Shown one piece after another: positions 30,737-42,133 of a DNA stretch of 64,000 nt. The translations under genes and the position numbers were made by a program. The notes below the pieces were generated by a model. That model saw nothing but the letters and a program-made list of their open reading frames with translations. It did no database searches and was not told where the DNA came from. The stretch comes from Clytia hemisphaerica (taxonomy: Eukaryota > Cnidaria > Hydrozoa > Leptothecata > Clytiidae): NCBI GenBank assembly GCA_902728285.1, contig CACVBU010001035.1:691176-755175 (forward strand). The letters are read 5' to 3'. Within the stretch, counting starts at the first letter, position 1, and each line of letters opens with the position of its first letter.

Positions 30737-30964
30737 ATTCTAAAAAAAAAGTAAAGACGAAAAACAAAATTTGGTTCATCCTTGACGTTTCGATACTTCT
30801 TGTATCATGATCACAAGCAAATGTTAGCTTACAAGCAAAAACGTGTTAATAAATCAATTTCAAAATCACATCTGGCAATTATAGGTCATAAAATTTACAT
30901 AAGAAGTATCGAAACGTCAAGGATGAACAAAATTTTGTTTTTCGTCTTTACTTTTTTTTGAGAA
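30737..30964. mobile_element. hairpin MITE (AAGTAAAGACGAAAAACAAA arms)
   Basis: The left arm at 30745-30802 (aagtaaagac..gatacttctt) is complementary to the right arm at 30899-30955. It directly abuts the next MITE at 30965. Confidence 0.65.
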
Positions 30965-31257
30965 TACACGTCTTTTTTTTATAAGGAACCTTAACTTTGC
31001 TCTGAGCCTGGTGTTCCTTATTTTTACAGAGAATTTCAGTCTCAAAGTTCCTTATCGAGTTCCTTACTACATAGGAAGTTTTGAACTTTTTGCCCCTTGA
31101 AAGATCAAAATTTGGTCAAATTAGTCCCAATAACGTACATTATTTTCAAATCCACTTATTCTCAGCCTGGGCAGTTCCTTAAAAATTCCTTATTTTTTGA
31201 ACCATTTTCAGCCTCGAGTTCCTTATAAACGTGTTCCTTATAAAAAAAAGACGTGTA
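30965..31257. mobile_element. MITE with TACACGTC ends
   Basis: TACACGTCTTTTTTTTATAAG and ..TTATAAAAAAAAGACGTGTA are near-perfect inverted ends flanked by TA. The interior carries repeated GTTCCTTA motifs in both orientations. Confidence 0.7.
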
Positions 31258-32661
31258 ATCTGGCCCAGAAGAATTTTTTCAAGTATATTCTAAGTTTCAT
31301 CAAGAAAAATCAAAATCAGAAGTCGTAAAAAATCGAACGTACCTTTTACTGTTTTATTCGTGGAGCAGCAAAGCCGTCAAATATTCACAAAAATCTCGTT
31401 TCACAAAAATTCGTTTGAAGAGATTATATCTTGATCAACTACCGGTCCTCCACGCACAAAAATTTGAATATAATTGTTTCGGAACATGTAAATTTAGCTG
31501 CGTTCATTACAATACCAAGTACCATATGATTCTTTAAAGTTCGGTCAAATTGATACAATGTTATATGAATTTCAGTGTACCATCATTGGTATAGATATGG
31601 AAACATTTTCGACAATTTTCAGCATGATACTTGTTTCGAGTACGTGTTATTTCTTTGGTGTTGGTCCAGATTCAAGATCTAAAATAATAAAGAAAAAGAG
31701 TTTAGTTCTACAACGTTTACATATTTGAGAAAATTACCTTACGTATTTGTTGATAGGTGTAGCTAGATCCCAAGATATCACTCAAAATATCACAAAATCT
31801 TTCATCATAATTTCAGTAGCATCAAAACAGAAATATTTCTATCTGAAAATATCTTTCCAATCCCAGAACAAAAAATCTCCTAAAAGTAAGTAGTGAATAA
31901 AGCAGAGCTTTTTCAATCATGTTCTTACCTCAATGTTTGAAGGCTGGTATAGTTTTCATAATACATTTCAAAAAACTTTCTAAAGATTGATCACAAGTTT
32001 TTCAAGGCGTGCCGTAAAGTTGAAACTTTATTCAACACACAAGTCACTTCTCTAACAAGTAAACGTGTCATTTCGTTTTCGAGATTCAGACTGACCATTT
32101 TATAAATCGTTCAAAATCAGCGATGTGTAAAATTCTCTCTGATTGGATAAAAAGACAAAGGAAATCGAATGTTTACAAGTCTCTAGACAATGCGTGAAAG
32201 AAAAAGCTGTATTGTTTGTAGAACAATCTCATTGGTCAATGAGAATGTCGATTTCATTATAGACATTAATTTCTGAAATCGACAATTCTTTATCGCTTTT
32301 AACATCCCATCAGGGAATTTCGGAAAGGCGGTTCTTTATAAGAAACAATAGATATTTATCAAATTTTATCTTTGATTTCGCTGTATATCAGATCATTAAG
32401 AAAAGCTTTCAATGAATTCCTTCCCGTGACCCCCGGAATTCTTTTTGAGAGAAAGTTGAGAGAAAGCTGTAGTAAATTATTTCGGTTTGTAACCGGGGGT
32501 TTGTAATTAAAGAGCGATTGATTAAATTTATTAAATTTGTAAATGATTCTTATGAAAAACATTGCGGAGTTAAGTTGACTCGGCAAAATTTGTGGGAGAA
32601 AAAATCGAAAACGGTAGAAAGGGTTAATTTATACACTGTAACGTACATCCTTTCTCCATTA
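31258..32661. other. gene-free stretch
   Basis: No exon supported. A 75-codon minus-strand frame at 32359-32586 was considered and not accepted. Confidence 0.35.
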
Positions 32662-32939
32662 TAACACCCCTGTCTCACAGTCCCGGTGGAGCTTTTTTCC
32701 ACAGTGGAGATAAAAATTCCCATTGAAATCGCAATGGGGGTAGAAATTCTACTGTTTCAAGATTAAAAAATCCAGTGGGGATGGTTTTGGAGTGCAACTT
32801 TGAAACATTGAATTTCGAATGGGGGTGAAATCAAAGTCAATTTCCAAGTGGGCTGAAATTCCAGGGTATTTTCCCACCGGGGACGCGATTTTTGGCAAAT
32901 TTTCCAGCGGTCCCAATGGGTCTGTGACACAGGGATGTA
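32662..32939. mobile_element. MITE with TAACACCCCTGTCTCACAG ends
   Basis: The left TAACACCCCTGTCTCACAG and right CTGTGACACAGGGATGTA ends are inverted and TA-bounded. A related left end is at about 40820 (acacccctgtttctgtgccc), so it is a family. Confidence 0.65.
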
Positions 32940-33676
32940 TTATAAATTATCCTCACACTTTCAAAGCCTTAATTTCGCTACTTTAATAATTGCACTTGAC
33001 TTTAATACAAACATGAGAAGTGATCATAATATGAGAGTTTGGGACTTCTAAGTGTACATTGGGAGCTTAAATTATATTTCTGCCTCAAAGTTTCAATTCG
33101 AGTCTAACAAAAGAAGCAGTTTTTTTCTGTTAACCAAAGACAAAATTGTTGTATTCTTATCAAATTCTGTAAAACTTACCATAGAGGGTATTCTTATTGT
33201 ATGGTATTCTTACCATTTGGCCAATTTTCACCCTGATATTCTTATAGAAGATATTCTTAATAGTAACGAAGAAGCCATTGTATATGAATATTTGTCAAAC
33301 GATTTTATTTAGCTGATGATTGTCGTCCACACGAACGGCATGAAACTTAAAGTTCTAAATAATAAATCAAAATCTCTTTCTTTTAATTTGAAGATATTCT
33401 TATAAAAAAAGCGTGTAATATTTTTTACGGGTATCAAAGAGATACCTTTTTGGAGCCTGAAAGTCCATCAAAGGCTTTGAAAAATCGGAGAATAAAATCT
33501 CTCAGTCCTATAATATACCTTATCGGGGAAAGAATGTCGGGGTTTTATTTAGTCGGGGTCTTTTTTCGTCGTGGAAAAATTTCGTCACGTAGAGGCATTT
33601 TCGTCACTTTTCCCCGACCAAAATTTCAAATTCGTCACTTTTCCCCGACAAAAATTTCAAATTTGTCACTTTCATC
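32940..33676. other. gene-free stretch
   Basis: An 86-codon + frame at 33052 is AT-driven and has no supporting motif. Repeated 'gatattcttat' motifs occur. From 33520 Pro/Thr-type frames reflect 'cgtcacttttccccgac' repeats that also recur inverted near 34190-34260. Confidence 0.35.
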
Positions 33677-33976
33677 CCAGGGGGGGGGGTACTAGGGCAA
33701 GATGGGTTACGGGGATGCTGCGCTGGTCAGGGTACCTTTCTTAGCCTCCACGAGTCCCAGGTAGGGTCGCAAAAACACCAAAATAGAAAAATCAGTTCCA
33801 CGTAGGGTGCCTATTTTTGGAAAATTCGGGAAAAAAAGTAGAAAATTTGAGAAAATTTTGGAATTTCGGTCCCATTCAGAGTCACTTATATCGCAAATTT
33901 AGAGTCCCATGTAGGGTTCCTTTTTCGAACCTTTTCGGAGCACCCCCGTCGGTCGACAAGGGTAGTACCCCCGGGA
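33677..33976. mobile_element. G-run MITE, full-length copy
   Basis: It runs from CCCAGGGGGGGGGGTACTA to TAGTACCCCCGGGA, an inverted pair. Internal 'gtcccacgtagggt' motifs match 9871-10115. Confidence 0.65.
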
Positions 33977-35310
33977 CTTTCACCCGACTAAACTGTCCAA
34001 AAGAAATGGTTTCTGTCACTAGCTCGAAAATGAATCTTGTAATTCGACGTTTAAAGCACTAATTTCGATTAATAAAGATGTAAAAAAATAAGATTTGAAT
34101 TTTGGTTGCGGTATAAAATTTCAGGTAAATGTTTTGGTCGGGGATAAAAAAATTGGGTACAAGTTTTGGTCGGGTGATAAAAAGTCGGGAAAATATTTCG
34201 TCGGGGAAAGATTTCGTCACTTCCTCAAAATTTTCGTCACTTTCCCCCGGAATTTTTTCCCGTAGGTCGGAAAAATAATAAAATTTTGTCCTGGTAAGAT
34301 TCAAAGGGACCTAGAATTTTTTCTAGATTTCCTCAAACTCAGAGTAAGGCACCTTTCCTAAGTTCCTGGTCCGTCTCAGTTAGGGTAGAAAAAGATCAAA
34401 CCAGAAAAATGCCCTCGAACTTCCCTCAAAGGGGAACAAAATCTATTAAAAAGCAATTATTGAGTCTCTGTAAGGTTTCCAAAATTACGAAAATCAAAAA
34501 CAGACTCCCTAAAAAGGTCATAAGTTCTTAGATTTGAACACAATTTTCGAAGACTCGATTTTGGGATTTCACTTGAGCTCCGAGTGGGATAAGACTTTTT
34601 GATTTTTCATCAATTTTGCACTAACCCATAAAATCTGTTCATCCCCATTGGTTTCTCGATGTTTCTTTCGATTCTAATACACTTTGTGAATTTATTGCCC
34701 AAATATAGTATTCCTCCTTCTTTAGAAATATTTTCCAAATCTTTTTTCACATTCTAGCACGTCGTCTTAGGTAGAGACAGTCCCGATTGGGAAAACCAAA
34801 TTTTAGAATTTTCGGGAAAAATTTAGTGCAAATCAATTAAAGATTTCTTCCTTAATTTAAAACCCTCCATATCATTCTCCCTAAGATTAATTTTTTGACA
34901 TTTGACTTATACCATACCCATGTATCAGTGACCCGGTCAGACAGATCCACCCGCCCCAGTAGATAAACCCGCTGAAATAAAATGAAATCAAAATCCTCCA
35001 CACCAGAAGAAATTTATGGCTCTTACATCTGCTTACATGGTCAATCCCTGACTTTTTTGAGAAGAGCGTAAATGTCTCCCTAACTTTTTTTATTGCCGAC
35101 CCAAAAAAATATCAGCGTTTTGATTGGTCGAGAGCATCGAGATATTTGCGATATTTCATATTTCTTTAATCTGCAAATATGACCGCGTTGACTTTTGGGG
35201 GACTCGATATTTTACTCGTTCCGAGATTGCACCGATATTTTTCCCCGCCTAAAGGCTCGGAAAAATATTTCTCGTATTGCACTCGAAATCATGCGATAAC
35301 TAGTACTTAT
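33977..35310. other. gene-free stretch
   Basis: No coding or repeat structure beyond 'ttcgtcac' motifs at 34190-34260, which are inverted copies of those at 33580-33670. Confidence 0.35.
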
Positions 35311-35316
35311 TCTTTG

Positions 35317-35317
<1 letters not shown>

Positions 35318-35356
<39 letters not shown>
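35318..35356. repeat. (TTA)n microsatellite, possible retroposon tail
   Basis: About 13 TTA units. On the minus strand this reads (TAA)n and lies about 780 bp beyond the stop of the non-LTR ORF, so it could be that element's 3' tail. Confidence 0.6.
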
Positions 35357-35358
<2 letters not shown>

Positions 35359-36135
35359 TGTATTTCAGGCACTTCCATATATCTCAATGGCTATTCGTCC
35401 TATTTATAATAAGTAAACTAAATAAATAAATAAATTATTATGTAAAAAAAACTTTCAATTGCAAAAATATACGTACGACCAAAAGTTGATTCGCTGAATT
35501 GAGATCCAAATTATAAATTGAAGCTTGGATAAAATTGTACAACTGCCCTATCTGGGCAAGTTGAAATACAGAGCTATATATCTCTTCAGTGAGGCCTATT
35601 CACTTCTGAAAGATATAACTCTGCAGGCAAGGCTTAGACCTCGGAGAAATTCTAAATGGTGGAGACTAAGTATAGTATCAGACAGTATTCATTAGAATTG
35701 GATTGAGAAATATGAAATAAATTAAAAATCAATAAAAAAAAAAAGAATTATCTTAAACAATAACTATTTGTCGGAACAAAAGAAGAGCAAAGTAGTGTTG
35801 TTGAATGTGAGATTGATGCTTGAAAATAAGCTTGTGAAAAAAAAGAAGTCAGATCGTGATCGGCTATTGAAGGTAAAAAAAAACTCGATTGCTTGAAAAA
35901 TGGCTAAACATGAAGTACTAGAAATATAATAATTTAAATTTGAAATATAGAAAATAAAATATTTATTATCTTATCGACAACTTGGGAGACTAGAGACTTA
36001 AAAGAAAATAGACAAAACTAGAAGTGAATTGCAGCTTGGATTGGAGAATTGTGGAGATATTGAATTGTTGTTGATAGAAGTCTTACTAGTAGTAGTAGTG
36101 ATTGTTGAAATGTCGAATTTGTCGAGTGTCATAAA

Positions 36136-37704
36136 CTAATGTTGCATAATATATATTGCAAGACTAACATCTAATAAATATTTTTTTAAAGAATTGCGAA
36201 ATTTAATAGAATCAACCTCTTCCCGAATAGCCTTTGGGAGATCATTCAAAAGGCGACTTGCCTTACCAATAAACAGTTTTTCAGATACATTACATACATA
36301 ATTAGAATCAATCTCTTCAACATTACGTGTTGGTCTACCAGCAGCTCTCAGATGGAAGCCCTTTAGGTATGATGGGAAATCCTCCAGATGAATCGACTTG
36401 TGAGCAAGTTTTAAGAGTTCGAATTCAACCCGCTGTTGCATTGGTAACCAGCCAAGGTTTATTACGTCCTCAGTTGTTGAATACTTTAGCGTTACAAAGG
36501 ATGCGATTCGACATAGAAGCTTATCAAGTTTTTTGAATTGATATTGCGGAAGGTTCCAGAATAACGAGCAACAATAGTTGATCCTCGGTAACAATAGTGC
36601 TTCTGCGAGTTGCTTACGTAAGCGATACGATGCAGTGCGACGAAGGTATCGAAGAACATATAGCTTTGCATATACCGATTGACAAAGTTTGTTAACATGA
36701 CCCTCCCAGTTCAAATTTTCGTCGAACTGAACACCAAGCAGTTTATATACGGTAACTCTTTCGACCAATTGATTTGTGTGATGAATATGGAAGGTCGGAT
36801 GGGTTGGGTTAGCGAGATCGTGCAGCTTACCCATTCTGGAAGTCGATAGGAGCATGATCTTTGTCTTTTTGTTGTTGAACGCAAGATTGTTTTCGGTCGA
36901 CCAATCTTTGAGTTGATCTAGGCGTTGTGTCATTCTGATGATTGCGGCTGGTACTTCTTTAGGTCTACAATGTTCGTAATTTGTAGTATCGTCAGCATAT
37001 TGGTTGGTACTACCACCCTCGACGTTGTCTTGTAAGTCCACGGTGTATAGATTAAACAAGATCGGTCCGAGGATGGAGCCTTGTGGTACACCAAACTGAA
37101 CATTGCCTTGTTCAGACTGCTTGTCGTCGACCTGAACAAATTGCTTGCGATCGCTGAGGTATGATAACATGAGCAACGCGGCCTTGTCGGAGAAGCCGAT
37201 TTTCCGTAGTTTGGTTATGAGTGTCTTATAATCAACCGTATCGAAGGCTTTCGAATAATCGAGAAATGCAGCGAGTGTGATTTCCCCTTTGTTCATTGCA
37301 CCAACGATATCATCTCGAATTTTCATAAGCAACGTTTCGGTCGAGTGACGTTTGCGAAAGCCAGATTGGGTTTGCTTATATATCTGATGTTGTTCAATGT
37401 AGTCTACGATTTGTTTTGCCATTAAACGTTCAAAAAGTTTGGAGAGTATGGGTAGCACGGTAACAGGTCTGAATTGATCTGGAGTGGTGGACTGTTCTGT
37501 TTTCGGAATAGGTGTTACTTTGCCGATTTTCCACTGTTGATGAAAGGTGTTTTCGGCGATACCTGTGTTGATTATATGCGTGAGTGGAGATGCGAGATGG
37601 TCAGCAATAGGTTTGATGAGTGAAACTGGAAGATTGTCGTATCCAGAAGAGCAGTCAGTTCGAAGGTTCTTGATTTCTTTGACTACTTGTTCATATGTGA
37701 CGGG
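36136..37704 (-). CDS. non-LTR reverse transcriptase, main part
   Basis: The minus frame is open from the transposon junction to the stop at 36136. RT blocks in order: WKIGKVTPIPK, FRPVTVLPILSKLFERLM, QSGFRKRHSTETLL, FLDYSKAFDTVDY (first catalytic Asp), GVPQGSILGPILFNLY, NQYADDTTNY (YADD active site), NNKKTKIMLL and KLLGVQFDENLNW. A C-terminal region with INYCCSLFWNL and a long helical tail follows, as in CR1/L2-like elements. The enzyme copies element RNA at a nicked target. Active-site residues are present, but the protein is split upstream. Confidence 0.85.
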   Translation of the reverse strand, partial: PVTYEQVVKEIKNLRTDCSSGYDNLPVSLIKPIADHLASPLTHIINTGIAENTFHQQWKIGKVTPIPKTEQSTTPDQFRPVTVLPILSKLFERLMAKQIVDYIEQHQIYKQTQSGFRKRHSTETLLMKIRDDIVGAMNKGEITLAAFLDYSKAFDTVDYKTLITKLRKIGFSDKAALLMLSYLSDRKQFVQVDDKQSEQGNVQFGVPQGSILGPILFNLYTVDLQDNVEGGSTNQYADDTTNYEHCRPKEVPAAIIRMTQRLDQLKDWSTENNLAFNNKKTKIMLLSTSRMGKLHDLANPTHPTFHIHHTNQLVERVTVYKLLGVQFDENLNWEGHVNKLCQSVYAKLYVLRYLRRTASYRLRKQLAEALLLPRINYCCSLFWNLPQYQFKKLDKLLCRIASFVTLKYSTTEDVINLGWLPMQQRVEFELLKLAHKSIHLEDFPSYLKGFHLRAAGRPTRNVEEIDSNYVCNVSEKLFIGKASRLLNDLPKAIREEVDSIKFRNSLKKYLLDVSLAIYIMQH

Positions 37705-39002
37705 GGTGTCAGGAAAATTGCCCCCGAGAAAATTGCCCCCCGGAAAACTGCCCCCCGGAAAATTGCCCCCCGGAAAACGGCCCCCCGGAAAATTGCCCCC
37801 TAGGAAAATTGCCCCCAGAAAATTGCCCCCCAGAAAATTGCCCCCTAGGAAAATTGCCCCCCGGAAAATTGCCCCCTATTTTTCCATTTTTCGAAACTAA
37901 ATCTAACTCAATTTTCAACATTTGGGAGATTTTGGATTACGCAATTTTACGTGATCGCGTCTTAACGGATTAAGAGATCTAGAATATTTTGGTCCAACGG
38001 TTGCAGGTTGCAGCCGTAATTTTCATTAAGTTGACGCTTTTTATAAGGAATAATGTGGTTTAACCATGGAATACAGAGAAAGCGTTTTCTCTGTTTAGCG
38101 ATAGTCAATTTCAATGTGTTTTATACTGTATTTCTTTCGCTATTCAAGTATTTTCTTTATGGTTTTACAAAATTTCTTGGTCATATGGAATGGATAACTT
38201 CATTCTTGCTATATTCCTCACGCTAACCATTGATCTGCTTTGCATGTTTTAGTTTTTAGTTTTTTCTTAAAGAAAAAAGACGCCTCAAAAACGACTTTTA
38301 CAAGTTTTGTATGAGGTGGAGAAAGATAGTCGAGTAATAAAATCACTTTCAAAAAAATCTTTCCCCATTTCTTAACCCTAAGCGCCCTATCCGTGCTATC
38401 TTAAGCTAAGGGAACTAATTTTTACTAACATGCCAAAATAAGTTGTGGGAACTATTTAAATTAAAATTTCAGTTTTCTTGGCTAAATAACCCCTGAAATT
38501 CAACAAAGTTGCTCAAAATAAGATGAAATAGAACAGATTTGCGCTGTCATTCGCTAAAATTAATTCCAACCACAGTTAAAAAATTAATTTTTCGAAAATT
38601 TTCTACCCAGGACATTGTTGATCCAACCCCTCCTCCGCTTATCAATTTTTCGGAATCTGAAACTTCTTTTTTGTACGGATTATGCTGTTTTAGCCTTTTT
38701 TCCAATCCACCCCCGCTGACCCCCGTTTAATAGGTACCCTAAGAGTAATTCAAAACTACTTAATTTTACAGCTACAATGGCCATTTGAAGTTTCATTGGA
38801 TTTTATAAAAAAGTGGAAAAAAAGATGGGGGGGGGCAATTTTCCGGGGGGCAATTTTCCTAGGGGCAGTTTTCTGGGGGGCAATTTTCTGGGGGGCAGTT
38901 TTCCTAGGGGGCAGTTTTCCTAGGGGGCAATTTTCCGGGGGGCAATTTTCCGGGGGCAGTTTTCCGGGGGGCAATTTTCTCGGGGGCAATTTTCCTAGAA
39001 CC
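37705..39002. mobile_element. 1.3-kb DNA transposon with minisatellite arms and 8-bp target duplication
   Basis: Flanks GTGACGGG (37697-37704 and 39003-39010) duplicate eight bases of the RT gene. The ends GGTGTCAGGAAAATTGCCCC and (inverted) GGTTCTAGGAAAATTGCCCC are followed by about ten 15-16 bp units of GGAAAATTGCCCCCC on each arm, inverted relative to each other. The ~950-bp centre (37877-38826) has no transposase. An 8-bp duplication suggests hAT-like mobilisation by a partner element. Confidence 0.85.
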
Positions 39003-39307
39003 GTGACGGGTTGGAATTCGAATTCATGCTCAACATTTGTCGCAAGATCTTGAAGAAGGAGCTGGATTTCCTCGATTGAAGTTGGCTGTGATCCAAGGAT
39101 TCTAGGAGCTGTTGAAATGTAGTGATCGTTTAATTCGGAGGGTTGAATATTGATAACACTTTTCTTTGGGTGGAGGATTCGGTGAATAAGCTTCCAGACT
39201 TCTTTTGGTTTTCTGGATGAGAGAAGTTTACGGTAGTAAGTTTTTAACGTAGTTTTGTTTCTCAACGTAATTAACACAAAGTTATCAAAATAATTCTTTT
39301 GCTGCAC
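39003..39307 (-). CDS. non-LTR reverse transcriptase, N-terminal piece
   Basis: The minus frame reads NYFDNFVLITLRNKTTLKTY, KPKEVWKLIHRILHPKKS and ends EFEFQPVT at the target duplication. Reading across one copy of the duplicated 8 bp continues in frame into YEQVVKEIKNL of the 37704 part. This proves the two were one ORF. Confidence 0.8.
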
Positions 39308-39589
39308 TTACAAAGTTTTTTAAATTCAATTCATTCTCGTTAACCTTAAAGTCTAGACATCCTTGAAAACCTTAAAACAAACCGTACAACAAGAGCTGGG
39401 ACATAGAAAAGAGGCCACGAAGTTCAAAACTTTCGAATATGAGTTGAAATACAAAGATTTTCACCGGTGACGCAAACAATGACGTCTCCTCAATCACTGG
39501 TTGTTACGGAATATCGCTCTTCTTTCTAATGTATTGCCTCTGTTAGCTTAGTTCTTAGGATATAAAGATATCACAGCTTGGATTTAACA

Positions 39590-39700
39590 AAAAAGAGCAC
39601 TCGTAGCGCAAAGTTAGGGTATTCAGCTACACTGACGCAAGGTCATTAGTTAAATCCTCGACTGCAAGTCATATTAAAGACTTCATACTTAGTACAAAAA
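39590..39700 (+). repeat. possible tRNA-derived SINE head
   Basis: GTAGCGCAAAGTTAGGGT and, about 30 bp later, GGTCATTAGTTAAATCCTC resemble degenerate A and B boxes of a pol III promoter. No second copy was identified in the window, so this is weak. Confidence 0.25.
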
Positions 39701-42130
39701 TGGTGCTTGATGCCTCCCTTCTTGGTGAAGGGTTAAAGAATAAGTGTAGAGTAATCCAGAGAGAACGAGTGACGCCCTAAATTACCTTCGGTTACCTTCG
39801 ATAGCTTTCGAAAAAGGAGCCTTCATGTCCCCTTCGACTGCGGTCACAGACTTGAAATTGGGGTTATGAGGCCTGTAGTTGAAACCCGGTCGAATTTTAC
39901 TATTTTCATAATAGCTCCAGTGGGTTTTCAAATTGCCAAATGACATCGGTTCACTGAGACAGCGGACGATGTATAAAGTGAGTCCAATTTTTGTCCGCGC
40001 ATGCGATGATTTTCAGATCTAGTGCCTCTCTCCCCGGGATATGACTACGAATTTGATGGTCAAATAACGGTCAATTTCTGTCAACTAAAACGACAATATC
40101 AAAATCAAAATGGAAAATAAATCCTTACCCCTTGCTGGCATCATATTTAGACGTCACCACGGAAAGGGCCAAAGGTTGAAAATCAAAAATTTCAAGGTTG
40201 GTATACTACTGGTCCGTCTATTCTCCACTTGAGTCTTTTGAATGGACATGTCATATTTCTGCACCATTGGACGATACAGAACCTAGGCAGAAAAAAAATT
40301 TTCATATTTAGGCGAAAATAGAAAAAATGTAGTGAAAAAGAAATCTTTTTGACACGGCCGCAGATTATGGGTTCATCTATATGGTCCATCATAAAGAAAA
40401 TCAAGTTAAAAAAACAACGTGCAGAAATGGTTTGAGACACGTAGTGTTACTGGCAAAATCTGCTTTAAATAATGTTTTCAACCTTGGATAATCTGACAAA
40501 AGGGGTAGAATATCAAAAAATGAAAAAGTAATAGATCAGCAACACATTCCTTTGATATCAATCATTAATTTCACTTTTTTTTCTCAATTTTTCAAACTTT
40601 TTCTTACGAGTTAGGACCTACAGATTTGAATACCTCCCTTAGAAAAAAGAGAAAAAACTAGAGCTGGTGTCCAACAAATTTGATTTTAAAGCATTTTGAG
40701 CAAAGCAGCCTTATAATATTGTCGCCAAAAATTACAACCAACTAGCAAATGCACTTTCAAATAACCCCTGAAGAGGGGATACTCGAAAATATATAGTTCT
40801 TAGCAATGCTCTTGTCCCTAAGCACACCCCTGTTTCTGTGCCCAGTGGGTGTTAAGCACCCAATGAGGTAAGAATTTAAAAATCTTAAATTCAATGGGGT
40901 GAGAAAAAAATTTGACAACTTTTTGCATGAGCTAAGTTTTGGTTTAGTGCTATTTAGAATCCGTTACATATTACTAAAGAAGAAGTGGTTATCTTGATCA
41001 GATAGATCCATTTTTGTACTGTGACAGAAATGTAATGAGGTTGGGAAAAGGGGGCTATTGAGAAGCCAGTCTGTTATATAAAATGTTATCAACTCTAGAA
41101 CATTGTGATGTATCGACATGGTTTAAAAAGTTTAAATTTCTTTCAGTATCTGCGCAAGTGAGAAAGCCTCTCTCAAACTTGAAGTTAGAACCAAGGTATA
41201 CAGAAAGGGAAAATAATTGACTTTTAAAGAGGTACAACCATGGTTGTGCCGACGGAAAAATTTTTGATTTCAAGCCCTCTTGTTTGGCTAAAAGCACTTT
41301 CTTTTCCCGGACCTTGATGAGGCAAATTAAACATTTATTTCACACATACTCATGTCACGGACCCGGTGGTTCAACAATCAAACTGCGGAAAAATCGGGTT
41401 AAGAACACCTTCTCTCTATATTCATATTCTCTCTATGCACCCTTTGGTGTTATTACATTCTTTCATAGCTAGAAATTCATTTTTTAACCCAAAAAGATTT
41501 TTTTATGAAAGTCTGCTTCAACCGACTTTTGACTGTGGTAGTAACCTACTTTTAAGCAAAAAATGTAAACAAAATCTAATATAAAATCTCGAGAATAACA
41601 CATATTATTGGGCATATTTGGGCCAAATTTCCAAACATATGTGCTTATAAAAAAGTTGAAAAAAAAACAACAAAACCTTAAAATAATGAAAAGAAGACCT
41701 GTAGAAATTCATCCAAGCAAAAAGTACACTGCATTTCAGCGGAATAGGACAATTTTTAAGCTTTTCAGACCAGTAAAAATATTTTTTTTCCAATGTGCTT
41801 ATAAATAAATTACGAATTTGGCCCAGTTCTTGTAAAAAATATATCAACAACTCAAAATTTCAAACTTAAAGCCTAATCTTCTGTAAAGGTACAGTTTTAA
41901 TAGCAAAAACACATCCATAAAATAGTGGTGATTCTTATAGCTAGAAATTCATTTTCTGAGCCGAAAAAAACTTTTTTACGAACCATCTCTTCCCTATGAT
42001 GGTGATCTGTTTTTATGGGAAAAATCAGAAATATTTAATGATTCAAACTCAAGGAAATCCCAAAAGCTCATTTTTGGGCATATTTTGGCCCAAATTGACC
42101 AAAAATAAATAGGGCTTCTTCACTTTTGAT
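39700..42130. other. gene-free stretch with interspersed repeats
   Basis: No coding region supported. At 40815-40900 lies a left end of the ACACCCCTGT MITE family. From 41490 to 42160 two tandem-like passages (ctagaaattcattttttaac.., cctatgatggtgatctg..) resemble 2970-3330. Confidence 0.4.
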
Positions 42131-42133
42131 TCT

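Larger units (their letters stand above)
35357..39310 (-). mobile_element. 5'-truncated non-LTR retrotransposon carrying an inserted DNA transposon
   Basis: It holds the minus-strand RT (39307 to 36136), a presumed 3'UTR to about 35357 and a (TAA)n tail. No apurinic-type endonuclease was seen upstream; an in-frame stop lies just 5' of 39307, so the copy is probably 5'-truncated. The reading frame is continuous except for the transposon at 37705-39002. The RT is of the Jockey/CR1/L2 kind by motif style; I cannot name the clade. Confidence 0.7.

Noticed and set aside
32359-32586. 75-codon minus-strand frame with NFLSKRIPGVTGRNSLKAFL
   Set aside because: Composition is protein-like, but I found no splice sites, homologous motif or second copy to support it.
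33052-33312. 86-codon + strand frame
   Set aside because: AT-driven, no motif, lies among short repeated ATTCTTAT units.
36327-37139. Short frames on both strands inside the non-LTR RT
   Set aside because: Shadows of the minus-strand RT ORF.
37547-37900. Pro/Lys-rich repeat protein (PPGKLPPGKL)
   Set aside because: Translation of the GGAAAATTGCCCCCC arm of a transposon; not a gene.
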